Assembly: GCA_946545505.1 (NCBI GenBank)
Contig: CAMNNN010000013.1
Coordinates: 1 to 14,248, forward strand
Source: an uncultured Clostridia bacterium
Lineage (GTDB): Bacteria; Bacillota; Clostridia; Saccharofermentanales; Saccharofermentanaceae
DNA: 14,248 nucleotides
Reading direction: 5' to 3'
In this document: positions 7,401 to 14,248 of the stretch, piece by piece
Layout of the letters: the number at the start of each line of letters is the position of its first letter
Numbering within the stretch: position 1 is the stretch's first letter
Notes under the pieces: model-generated
Told to the model about the DNA's origin: nothing
Seen by the model: the letters and a program-made list of their open reading frames with translations, nothing else
Databases searched by the model: none
Translations under genes and position numbers: made by a program

Positions 7401-9122
7401 ATGAACAAGAAATCAGTAAGAGAGATGAATTCAGTACAGAGACGTGGCAACTCTCTTGAGGCGAAGACAATAAGAGGTCTTATCACCATAAGCATATGTC
7501 TGGGAATCGTACTTCTGGTTACCGGTCTTGGCCTTTATGTTTATTCGATAGGCCGCCAATATATAAAAGATGCACATTACCTTTCTCATATAGCAGCTTC
7601 ATCCGTGGCGCACGGCACTGATGTGCTTGAGATGTCCGACGGCGTTATGGAAAGATACAGAAGTCTGTCCGAAGAACAGACCAATATGAACGGTACCGAC
7701 GAATACAGAGAACTGTTCTCGGAGTATCAGCGCGATTATGATTATGGGATGATCGTAAAGATTCTTTCCCAGTATATTACTTTCGATGAGGTCTCGGATG
7801 TTTATATTGCCATGTATGACGAACAGACCTGCAGACTGGTCTATATCGTCGATCCTGATACCGCAGAAACACTCTATCCCGGTGAGTGGGAAGAAGTTAA
7901 CAGGGACGGAATGGAGAAGTTCCTGAACTATGACGATAACGGTATCCTTTATGATATCGACCATACCGCTAAGTACGGCTGGATGTGTACCGTCGGAACT
8001 CCCCTTAGGGATGACAGCGGACGCATATGTGCTTTTGTGCTCGTTGATCTTACTGTAGATGAACTGTGGGCGGGTATGCGCACTTACGTAACTCAGATAA
8101 CGTTAATGCTTCTTCTTATAGTTCTTGTACTGATGCTTATCACGGTCCGTAAGATAGAGAAGCATCTGGTAAGACCTATCAATGCGATCGCAGATGCAGC
8201 ACAGGCCTATGTCGACGACAGGAAGGCGGGAGTGAGGGGAGGACAACACTTCTCCAAGCTCGATATACATACCGGAGATGAGATCGAGAATCTGAGCCTT
8301 GCGATGGCGGATATGGAAGGGGAGATGGCGGACTTTATTCAGGACCTTGCGTCCGTTACCGCGGAGAAAGAGCGTATCAGCACAGAGTTGTCGGTCGCTA
8401 CGAGAATACAGGCTGCGATGCTGCCTCATATTTTCCCCGCGTTCCCCGACAGGGACGAGTTTGATGTCTATGCTTCAATGGATCCTGCGAAAGAAGTCGG
8501 AGGCGATTTCTACGATTACTTCCTCGTTGATGATGACCACCTGTGTCTTGTCATGGCTGACGTATCCGGCAAGGGTGTTCCTGCAGCGCTGTTTATGATG
8601 GCTTCGAAGATCATGATCGCGAACTATGCCAAGATGGGAAGGTCTCCCGCAGAGATACTCTCTATTACGAATGAAGCCATTTGTGCGAATAACAAGGAAG
8701 AGATGTTTGTTACCGTTTGGATCGGTATCCTCGAGATCTCCAGCGGTAAGCTTATTGCTTCGAATGCAGGTCACGAGTATCCCATTCTGAAGAAAGATGG
8801 AAACTTCGAGGTCTATAAGGACCACCACGGTATGGTCCTGGGTTATGAGTCCGGTATGAAATATACCAACTATGAGCTCAGCTTCAATCCCGGAGACAAA
8901 TTATTCCTTTACACCGACGGCGTAACCGAGGCTACGGACGGGGATGAGAATCTGTTCGGTATGGACAGAATGGTTCAGGCTCTGAACATATCCTCCGATG
9001 CAGCTCCGGAAGAGATATTGAAGAATGTAAGAAAATCTGTTGATGAATTCGTTAAGGAAGCAGAGCAGTTTGATGATCTGACAATGCTTTGCTTCGAGTA
9101 TCGCTCTTCTTCGCGATCTTAA
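7401..9122 (+). CDS. Membrane-bound PP2C-type (RsbU/SpoIIE) serine phosphatase with HAMP
   Basis: The predicted role is dephosphorylation of a Ser/Thr-phosphorylated partner, classically an STAS anti-anti-sigma factor, in response to an external signal. Counting from the ATG (573 residues): membrane helix 26-48, extracytoplasmic sensor about 50-228 (possibly Cache/PAS-like), second helix 232-248, HAMP-like linker about 250-315, short coiled segment, and PP2C domain about 331-568. Metal-binding residues are all present: EVGGDFYD (Asp369), ADVSGKG (Asp387), YTDGVTEA (Asp506) and FDDLTML (Asp558-Asp559). Start choice is open. The ATG at 7401 has CGGGGG four bases before it, while an in-frame TTG at 7374 has AGGGG six bases before it and would add nine residues. 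No sigma factor, anti-sigma or STAS gene is in the window, so the partner is unknown. The last 71 bases overlap the convergent EAL gene. Confidence 0.9.
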   Translation: MNKKSVREMNSVQRRGNSLEAKTIRGLITISICLGIVLLVTGLGLYVYSIGRQYIKDAHYLSHIAASSVAHGTDVLEMSDGVMERYRSLSEEQTNMNGTDEYRELFSEYQRDYDYGMIVKILSQYITFDEVSDVYIAMYDEQTCRLVYIVDPDTAETLYPGEWEEVNRDGMEKFLNYDDNGILYDIDHTAKYGWMCTVGTPLRDDSGRICAFVLVDLTVDELWAGMRTYVTQITLMLLLIVLVLMLITVRKIEKHLVRPINAIADAAQAYVDDRKAGVRGGQHFSKLDIHTGDEIENLSLAMADMEGEMADFIQDLASVTAEKERISTELSVATRIQAAMLPHIFPAFPDRDEFDVYASMDPAKEVGGDFYDYFLVDDDHLCLVMADVSGKGVPAALFMMASKIMIANYAKMGRSPAEILSITNEAICANNKEEMFVTVWIGILEISSGKLIASNAGHEYPILKKDGNFEVYKDHHGMVLGYESGMKYTNYELSFNPGDKLFLYTDGVTEATDGDENLFGMDRMVQALNISSDAAPEEILKNVRKSVDEFVKEAEQFDDLTMLCFEYRSSSRS

Positions 9123-11019
9123 GGAAGTCGTCCTTAGGAACCGGTTTGCTGAAGTAGAAACCCTGCAGGTAATTGACGCCCAGAGGACGGAGCATCTTGA
9201 TCTGTGATTCGGTCTCGACACCTTCTACAAGTATATCCAGATCCATCTGATGAATCATGCGGACGCAGTTCTCAAGTATGATATAACCGAGGTCGCTCTT
9301 CTCTGCTTCCCAGAGGATACTCTTGTCGATCTTTATACAGTCGAGATGCATGGAGGCCAGCGCCTTCATGTTGGAGTATCCGGTTCCGTAGTCATCCATG
9401 GAGAACAGGAATCCCTCTTCCTTAAGTGAATTGATCGTGGAATTCAAAAGCTCATAGCTTTCTGCTGAGATGGACTCGGTAACCTCGAAGTTGATGTATT
9501 TCTTATCTACGCCGCTCATCTCCACGATTCCGTTAATGTGATCGACGAAGCCCGGCTTCATAAGCTGGATAACGGAGAGATTGACGTTGATGCAGTCTAC
9601 TATCTGCTCGAGATTCTCGTTCTTGATCAATTTACAGACTTCCATCAGTACGAAGTCATCGATAGCGTCGATGAGACCGATGTTCTCGGCGACGGGAATG
9701 AACTCATCAGGGTAGAGCATACCCATCTCGTCGTCATGGAGTCTCACGAGGGCCTCGGCTCCGTGCAGAGTCTTGCCGTCGATGGAGAAAGTGGGCTGAT
9801 AGTATACTTCGAATTTGCCTTCTGCGAGACCGTTTGAGATAGATTTCTCGATAGCGGATCCTCTCAGTATGAAATCGAGATCGGAGCCGGACAGGATCTT
9901 GTTTCTGTCTTTATCGGGCTGGAAGTTCTCGAACATATAAAGTGCATCATTAAGTGTCTCAAGCTGCTCGGGGATCTTCGCCACAAGAAGTGAAGCTTCG
10001 AGCAACACTAGTGTATCTACGAGCTGCCAAGGCTTATCGAATCTTAAGCGAATCCTCGCCGCGAGGTCGTATGCCTCATCATCGGTCTGACCGAAGATTA
10101 CGAGTACGAACGTTCTTCTGCCGAGCTTGTATATATTGTATTTCCTATGGATAGTTTCGAGATACTCCGCGACCTTCTTCTCAGCGAGTTCTCTGTTCGC
10201 GACGCCGCTCTTACGGGAGATGATCTCAGGAGTGTTGATCCTCAGGCTGATCGCGTGCAGAGAAGATTTGTTGGCAAGGTAGCCGCCAAGATCAAGCATG
10301 AAAGCCTGACGGTTATAAAGACCTGTTTCAGTGTCGATCCTGTCATCCTCATTCTCTATTACCATCATGACTCCGGTAAGACCTATGGCCTCAGCGAAAA
10401 GCTCCACTTTAAGGTTGGTGTTAAGCAGCTGTGCCACGATGCCTATGAGAGTTATACCCAGGAACATAAGCAGACCGCTTCTTCTCTTATAGTTAAGTGC
10501 ACCCCATGAAGTGTACAGGTATTTGAATGAGAGGAAGAGGAAGACTCCGGCTGCGACATAGATTATCGCTTCGCCCCAGTTACGCGTGAATACACCGTTC
10601 TCGTCTCTATAGTAGACCCACTTCGTAAGCGGGTTGGTGATAGCAAGAAGCTCTGTAAGTGCGAGAATAGAGAAGTACAGATATTTCTTCTTGTTCGAGT
10701 TCGATCTGAATACTACTCCGCATACATGCGAGATGTAGAAGAAGAACACCGGTGCAAGAGCAGTATGAATGACAAAGTAGAAATACCTGGCCTGATCTGC
10801 GATATACAGGGAGAGTGCGGATGATCCGGAAGTCGGAGTATAATAGCCCGATACAGTAGTACAGACTCCGTTAACCGCGACGATCATGAGCAGAAGCGTG
10901 AAGAATTTATTCTGCGTCTTGCCCATAGTATTCTGAACCTTAATGAAACAGAAGTCAGAAAGGCAGATAAATGTCGCTGCAAGAGAGAATGTAAATGTCA
11001 GACCATATAGGAAATCCAT
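9052..11019 (-). CDS. 7TM-sensor EAL-domain c-di-GMP phosphodiesterase with degenerate GGDEF
   Basis: This is a second predicted c-di-GMP-to-pGpG hydrolase. The N-terminus (about 5-221) has seven membrane segments, resembling the 7TM sensor found on some histidine kinases. A GGDEF-like domain (about 225-385) keeps the early DTETGLYNRQAF motif (229-240), but GRRTF (300-304) replaces GGDEF, so it should not make c-di-GMP. The EAL domain (about 393-635) has all expected residues: E422-A-L, N480, E512, D542-D543 (DDYGTGYSN), K563, E599 (VEGVE) and Q619 (QGFYFSKP). A 17-residue tail beyond the domain (639-655) is encoded antisense to the phosphatase gene. It follows the DHH phosphoesterase gene by 19 bases on the same strand, so the two are probably co-transcribed. 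The Shine-Dalgarno site is weak (CGGA five bases or so before the ATG), suggesting translation coupled to the upstream gene. Confidence 0.92.
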   Translation of the reverse strand: MDFLYGLTFTFSLAATFICLSDFCFIKVQNTMGKTQNKFFTLLLMIVAVNGVCTTVSGYYTPTSGSSALSLYIADQARYFYFVIHTALAPVFFFYISHVCGVVFRSNSNKKKYLYFSILALTELLAITNPLTKWVYYRDENGVFTRNWGEAIIYVAAGVFLFLSFKYLYTSWGALNYKRRSGLLMFLGITLIGIVAQLLNTNLKVELFAEAIGLTGVMMVIENEDDRIDTETGLYNRQAFMLDLGGYLANKSSLHAISLRINTPEIISRKSGVANRELAEKKVAEYLETIHRKYNIYKLGRRTFVLVIFGQTDDEAYDLAARIRLRFDKPWQLVDTLVLLEASLLVAKIPEQLETLNDALYMFENFQPDKDRNKILSGSDLDFILRGSAIEKSISNGLAEGKFEVYYQPTFSIDGKTLHGAEALVRLHDDEMGMLYPDEFIPVAENIGLIDAIDDFVLMEVCKLIKNENLEQIVDCINVNLSVIQLMKPGFVDHINGIVEMSGVDKKYINFEVTESISAESYELLNSTINSLKEEGFLFSMDDYGTGYSNMKALASMHLDCIKIDKSILWEAEKSDLGYIILENCVRMIHQMDLDILVEGVETESQIKMLRPLGVNYLQGFYFSKPVPKDDFLKIAKKSDTRSKALSDHQTALLP

Positions 11020-11029
11020 AAATCCGTAT

Positions 11030-11043
11030 CTTAAGATCTTAAG
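11030..11043. repeat. 14-bp perfect palindrome at the DHH/EAL gene junction
   Basis: CTTAAGATCTTAAG reads the same on both strands. It spans the stop codon of the DHH gene (11041-11039) and ends 11 bases before the EAL start. A small hairpin with a GATC loop, or binding by a dimeric protein, is possible; chance is also possible in such AT-rich sequence. Confidence 0.4.
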
Positions 11044-11971
11044 GGTGTGTGTTCAACATCGCGATTATGTCGGGAAGAATCTCGTCAACCTTATCATTAT
11101 CAGGCTGACATGTTCCTGCGTTAGGGTGTCCGCCGCCGCCGTAGTCGAGACAGAGCTGACCGATATCGAGTGTTCCTGCCTTGTTTATGATCGACTTACC
11201 AATCATGACAGCCGTATTCTGCTTCTTAAAGCCCCATGCTACATGTACGCTCATCTCTACTTCAGGCCACATGGCGTATACCATAAATCTGTTGCCGGCG
11301 TAGATTGTCTCGAGGGGTCTTAAGTCGATGACGGCTACTTTGTCGTGAATAACGACTGTATCCTTAAGCTGCTGCTTGAACAGCTCCTGCTGCTCGAAGT
11401 AAAGATCCACTCTCTCCTTAACATCGGGAAGTGCAAGCACTTCGTCGATGGTGTGATTAGTGCAGTAGGTGATGAGTTCCATCATCAGATCGTAATTGGA
11501 AATCCTAAAATTATGGAAACGTCCGAGTCCGGTTCTGGCATCCATCAGGAAGTTCATGAGAACCCAGCCTTCAGGATTGAGAATCTCGTCAGCAGTGAAG
11601 TCTGCGCTGTCGCCCTTATCAACGGCTTCCATTATCTCCGGAGTAACTGTCTTGAATGTATCAGCACCGCCGTAGTAATCATAAACAACGCGTGCTGCGG
11701 ACTTGGCTACATAGCAGATATACTGCTCCTTGATAGCCTCCATATCATTACGTGAGAGCTCGCTCTCGTGGTGATCAAATGCGATACCTACTCTGGGATC
11801 GAAAGGGAGGTTAGTTGTTATGTCATTACTGGATAACTCGACCTTTCCGTCCTGGACATCTTTAGGATGAACGAATTTGATATCGCCGATGACATCAAGT
11901 TCTCTAAAAAGCATCGCACATACCAAACCGTCAAAGTCACTTCTGGTTACGAGACGCATCTTTTCTTCCAT
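11039..11971 (-). CDS. DHH/DHHA1 phosphoesterase (exopolyphosphatase / nanoRNase-like)
   Basis: This is a 310-residue manganese-type phosphodiesterase or phosphatase of the DHH superfamily, which includes NrnA/NrnB nanoRNases, c-di-AMP hydrolases, RecJ and inorganic or exopolyphosphatases. Visible motifs are TRSDFDG (9-15, Asp12 and Asp14), FDHHES (65-70, the DHH signature), AVDKGDSAD (116-124, Asp118) and the C-terminal DHHA1 glycine motif GGGGHPNAG (278-286). There is no membrane segment or extra sensor domain, so it is a soluble stand-alone enzyme. A strong AGGAGG site seven bases before the ATG fixes the start. The gene precedes a c-di-GMP phosphodiesterase by 19 bases, which makes pGpG, that enzyme's product, an attractive substrate; this is inference. 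Polyphosphate, short RNA or pApA are alternatives. The substrate cannot be decided from the motifs. Confidence 0.87.
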   Translation of the reverse strand: MEEKMRLVTRSDFDGLVCAMLFRELDVIGDIKFVHPKDVQDGKVELSSNDITTNLPFDPRVGIAFDHHESELSRNDMEAIKEQYICYVAKSAARVVYDYYGGADTFKTVTPEIMEAVDKGDSADFTADEILNPEGWVLMNFLMDARTGLGRFHNFRISNYDLMMELITYCTNHTIDEVLALPDVKERVDLYFEQQELFKQQLKDTVVIHDKVAVIDLRPLETIYAGNRFMVYAMWPEVEMSVHVAWGFKKQNTAVMIGKSIINKAGTLDIGQLCLDYGGGGHPNAGTCQPDNDKVDEILPDIIAMLNTHP

Positions 11972-11977
11972 AATGAA

Positions 11978-12032
11978 ACCTCCTGAAATTTATGTTTGTT
12001 TCCAATTAATATGATAACAGCAACCAGGAGGT
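11978..12032 (-). promoter_or_regulatory. Shine-Dalgarno / anti-Shine-Dalgarno inverted repeat before the DHH gene
   Basis: In the minus-strand leader, CAGGAGGT (11985-11978) holds the ribosome site of the DHH gene. About 40 bases upstream ACCTCCTG (12032-12025) is its perfect 8-base complement, with one further G-U pair possible on the inside. Pairing would hide the ribosome site. A TATAAT on the minus strand (12040-12035) lies just before the anti-site, so a transcript from there might lack part of it, whereas readthrough from the acyltransferase gene would carry it whole. The repeat is seen; its function is inferred. Confidence 0.45.
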
Positions 12033-12063
12033 AAATTATAAAATTATGTGTGAATAAAAAGGG

Positions 12064-12795
12064 TCAGCCCAGATCAGGATCGATGTGGAGAACTTCCATG
12101 TCGTGCATCCACTTGCTGAATGCATCGGTCAGCTTGTGGGCATCGTTGTCGTAATCCTTGCCGTAGAGAGGCTCGCCTACGTAAACGATAATCTTCTTTC
12201 GCTTGAAAGGAGCCTTCCAGGGGTGAGGCCATTTCTGTGATCTCGGCCATACCTGATATGCACCGGATATATATACGGGTACGAGAGGAACTCCCGCCTT
12301 AACTGCGATATAAGCTGCTCCGTCCTTCATGGGGCCGAGCTTGCCGTCGTGCGTTCTGGTTCCTTCAGGGAAAACGAAACAGATGTTGCCTTTCTCGACT
12401 TCTTTCTTAGCCTTGATAAGACCGCGTACGGGGTTGCCGTATCTGTCGACAGCGATGCCTCGACCTACTTTCATGATAAGTCTACCGAGGTGGCCGTAGT
12501 CAGTCTCGAGGTCAGCTCCCACAAGTGCGCACATCCACTTGAAGTGTCCCCTCGGAAGCCACTTGTCGATAAGCACGCCGTCAGCGAAACACTGGTGGTT
12601 ACTTGCTACTACATAAGGGTTATTCTTAGGGAAGTTATCGCGACCGACACACTTGAAATTAGTAAGTATGTCAGTGAGAAAGAGGAAGCCGATCTTGGCG
12701 AGGTTACCGCGTATGCCTCTCGGTGTAGGATACTTCTCGTCAAGGTGCTTGTGATGATCTGCAGGTTTACTTGCTTTTTCCTTGTTCTCAGCCAT
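12064..12795 (-). CDS. PlsC-type lysophospholipid acyltransferase (1-acyl-glycerol-3-phosphate acyltransferase family)
   Basis: It is predicted to transfer an acyl chain from acyl-ACP or acyl-CoA to a lysophospholipid, most likely 1-acyl-glycerol-3-phosphate to phosphatidic acid, at the inner membrane face. The 243-residue length fits the family. The catalytic H-x4-D motif is NHQCFAD (His67, Asp72). The phosphate-binding FPEGTR motif is at 142-147, and GVPLVPVYISG (168-178) is the later conserved block. A charged, His/Lys-rich N-terminus (1-24) precedes a single hydrophobic stretch (about 33-46) that may dip into the membrane. The start has a GAGGGG ribosome site five bases upstream. It is divergent from an acyl-activating ligase with a shared promoter region, and together they recall the two halves of E. 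coli Aas. The essential PlsC or a lysophospholipid-recycling paralog cannot be distinguished from this window. Confidence 0.9.
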   Translation of the reverse strand: MAENKEKASKPADHHKHLDEKYPTPRGIRGNLAKIGFLFLTDILTNFKCVGRDNFPKNNPYVVASNHQCFADGVLIDKWLPRGHFKWMCALVGADLETDYGHLGRLIMKVGRGIAVDRYGNPVRGLIKAKKEVEKGNICFVFPEGTRTHDGKLGPMKDGAAYIAVKAGVPLVPVYISGAYQVWPRSQKWPHPWKAPFKRKKIIVYVGEPLYGKDYDNDAHKLTDAFSKWMHDMEVLHIDPDLG

Positions 12796-12840
12796 AATTT
12801 CCCCTCTGTAACAGTGTTAATTCATCTTAAACTTATAATA

Positions 12841-12868
12841 ATCATAACGATAATACTTCCTAAGTCAA
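12841..12868 (-). promoter_or_regulatory. Sigma-A-type promoter of the acyltransferase gene
   Basis: On the minus strand TTGACT (12868-12863), a 16-base spacer and TATGAT (12846-12841) differ from the vegetative consensus by one base in each box. The distance leaves a leader of about 40 bases ending in GAGGGG before the ATG at 12795. Confidence 0.6.
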
Positions 12869-12874
12869 ATTATA

Positions 12875-12903
12875 TAGACTTAAAATAATCAAAATGTTAT
12901 TAT
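12875..12903 (+). promoter_or_regulatory. Sigma-A-type promoter of the AMP ligase gene
   Basis: TAGACT (12875-12880), a 17-base spacer and TATTAT (12898-12903) give a reasonable vegetative promoter. The predicted start is about 18 bases before the ATG, leaving just room for the GGAGG site at 12919-12923. Its -35 box lies six bases from the -35 of the opposing promoter, so the two back-to-back promoters could be controlled by one regulator. Confidence 0.5.
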
Positions 12904-12927
12904 CTTATAGTTTTGAACGGAGGTTAT

Positions 12928-14248
12928 ATGCGCGAGATAACCGGCACAGCTATATATAAGGCGGAGTATCATGAGAATCTCCGCGAATTGATGATGACAG
13001 CCTGCGAGACACATGCTGCTCTCGATGCTTTTATATTCAGAAGAAACCCCAAGGAATCCGAGATACACAGAACTTTCGCAGAGTATGCGGATGACATCAA
13101 GAGTCTTGGTACTTATATCCTTAACAGTAAGTACAAGGGAGAGCGTCTTGCTGTAGTAGGCGCGAATTCTTACGAGTGGCATCTTTGCTACAACGCCATC
13201 CTCGACACGGACAGCGTGGGCGTGCCCCTTGACAGGATGCTTCCGGAGGACGAGCTCATTGCGCTCCTCGAGAGATCGCAGGCGAAGGTTATTTTCTACC
13301 AGCAGAAGCACCACGCCATGATGGTCTCCATCGCCGCCAAGCAGAAGGAAGGAACTATCAAGTCCTGCATCGAGAGATTCGTATGTATGTATAAGGACGG
13401 CCTCGGCAAGGGAGAAGACCTTTCCATCGACGGCTTCGAGGATCTTTACGAGCTTATCGCCAAGGGCAAGGCTCTGCGCGAAAAGGGTGACGACTCATTC
13501 ATGAAGACTCCCATCTCATCCGATGAGCCCCGTATCATCCTGTTTACTTCAGGTACGACTTCCATGAGTAAGGGTGTACTCCTTACTCACAGAAATATCT
13601 GCACTAACGTTTACTGCATACAGCAGACGCTGCCGGTATTTGCAGGAGACCGTGCGTTCTCGATACTGCCTTTGCATCACACTTTCGAGAATACATGTGA
13701 CTTCTTTATCCTGTATGTCGGCGGATGCCTTTGTCTGTCAGACGGACTTCGCTATATCGTAAAGAATCTGAAGGAGTGGCATCCCGAGGTATGTATATCC
13801 GTGCCGCTTCTTTATGAGAATATCTACTCCAAGATCGAAGAGGGTATCAAGGCTTCCGGCAAGGAGAAGCTTATCAGCATTATGGTGCCGGTTACCAAGT
13901 TCCTGAAGAAGTGCGGTCTTGATGTGAGGCGTGCCGTCTTCAAGGAGATTCTCGATAACCTCGGCGGAGACATGAGAATGATAGTTATCGGAGGCGCCGG
14001 TATCGACAAGAAGTATATTGATGCTTTCACTAACTTCGGTATCGACTTCTTCATGGGTTACGGTCTGACGGAGACTTCTCCCGTTATTTCCGTTACCAAC
14101 GAAGCCTGCAATGTGCACGGAAGCGTAGGCCGTCCTCTTGTCGGAGTAACTGCTGCGATAGACACAGAGGAGAAGGGGCCCAATGTAATAGGAGAGATTA
14201 TAACCAAGTCCGACTGCATCATGAAGGGTTACTTCGAGAATGAAGAGG
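12928..14248 (+). CDS. Long-chain acyl-CoA synthetase-like AMP-dependent ligase (3' partial)
   Basis: Predicted to activate a fatty acid with ATP to acyl-AMP and pass it to CoA (or ACP). The reading frame is open from the ATG to the window end, giving 440 residues; the C-terminal subdomain with the catalytic lysine is beyond the edge. Motifs in order are the phosphate loop TSGTTSMSKGV (207-217), LPLHHTFE (247-254), GGAGID (355-360), YGLTETSP (378-385) and GEIITKSDCIMKGY (422-435). The loop departs from the usual TSGTTGxPKG: Gly is replaced by Ser and Pro by Ser, while the lysine is kept. The fit to the FadD/AMP-dependent synthetase family is good. A GGAGG ribosome site four bases before the ATG sets the start. 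It is divergent from the PlsC-like gene, which suggests a fatty-acid recycling or uptake step feeding phospholipid synthesis. An acyl-ACP synthetase is the main alternative. Confidence 0.88.
   Translation, partial: MREITGTAIYKAEYHENLRELMMTACETHAALDAFIFRRNPKESEIHRTFAEYADDIKSLGTYILNSKYKGERLAVVGANSYEWHLCYNAILDTDSVGVPLDRMLPEDELIALLERSQAKVIFYQQKHHAMMVSIAAKQKEGTIKSCIERFVCMYKDGLGKGEDLSIDGFEDLYELIAKGKALREKGDDSFMKTPISSDEPRIILFTSGTTSMSKGVLLTHRNICTNVYCIQQTLPVFAGDRAFSILPLHHTFENTCDFFILYVGGCLCLSDGLRYIVKNLKEWHPEVCISVPLLYENIYSKIEEGIKASGKEKLISIMVPVTKFLKKCGLDVRRAVFKEILDNLGGDMRMIVIGGAGIDKKYIDAFTNFGIDFFMGYGLTETSPVISVTNEACNVHGSVGRPLVGVTAAIDTEEKGPNVIGEIITKSDCIMKGYFENEE

Noticed and set aside
12046-12057. Three-codon mini-ORF (M-C-E-stop) downstream of an AGGAGG on the plus strand
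   Set aside because: The 14-base spacing is too long and there is no downstream plus-strand gene. The AGGAGG is better explained as one arm of the inverted repeat.
12048-12070. Possible terminator after the acyltransferase gene (GGGCTGACCC then T-run, minus strand)
   Set aside because: The stem is only three base pairs and cannot be extended, so I do not call it. Readthrough into the DHH gene remains possible.
12889-13314. Minus-strand open frame inside the AMP ligase gene
   Set aside because: It is antisense to clear AMP-ligase family sequence, with no recognisable domain.
1-14248. tRNA, rRNA, CRISPR, insertion sequence, phage or c-di-GMP riboswitch signals
   Set aside because: I looked in the gaps on both strands. 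None showed cloverleaf sequence, spaced direct repeats, transposase motifs or the conserved GEMM riboswitch core.

Overview
The window looks like chromosomal DNA of an anaerobic, Gram-positive clostridium of the Lachnospiraceae/Oscillospiraceae kind (gut or rumen Firmicutes). Supporting this are moderate-GC genes separated by short AT-rich spacers, several clear Shine-Dalgarno sites, a classical GC-stem/T-tract terminator, a Gram-positive style lipoprotein signal, many cysteines in a secreted enzyme, and membrane GGDEF/EAL proteins next to an RsbU/SpoIIE phosphatase. The genus is an inference. No RNA gene, CRISPR array, transposase, phage gene or origin is visible, and no gap between genes exceeds about 135 bases.

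Layout. (1) 3-3300: two tail-to-tail genes for paralogous multi-spanning membrane proteins that resemble GT-C glycosyltransferases. The left one is cut by the window edge; the right one adds an N-terminal extracytoplasmic domain. (2) 3385-5385: a membrane-anchored EAL phosphodiesterase with a dead GGDEF domain, ending in a strong terminator. (3) 5422-7317: a secreted, lipid-anchored family 3 glycoside hydrolase. (4) 7401-9122: a membrane PP2C phosphatase of the RsbU type, divergent from the hydrolase. (5) 11971-9052: a two-gene minus-strand operon, a DHH/DHHA1 phosphoesterase followed by a second EAL protein with a 7TM sensor. Its end overlaps the phosphatase gene tail-to-tail by 71 bases. (6) 12064-14248: a PlsC-type acyltransferase and, divergently, an acyl-activating AMP ligase cut by the right edge. 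Good opposed promoters lie between them.

How they may work together. Two likely active c-di-GMP phosphodiesterases, both with ruined cyclase domains, suggest control by lowering c-di-GMP. The DHH enzyme paired with the second one could hydrolyse the pGpG product, which would make a small two-step c-di-GMP disposal operon; this is inference. The membrane glycosyltransferase-like proteins and the GH3 enzyme suggest surface or extracellular polysaccharide synthesis and turnover, a common output of c-di-GMP control. The right end is a lipid module: fatty-acid activation plus glycerolipid acylation.

Nothing here is a clearly new defence or mobile system. The most unusual points are the DHH-EAL pairing, the inverted membrane-protein paralogs, the Shine-Dalgarno/anti-Shine-Dalgarno pair before the DHH gene, and the coding overlap at 9052-9122.
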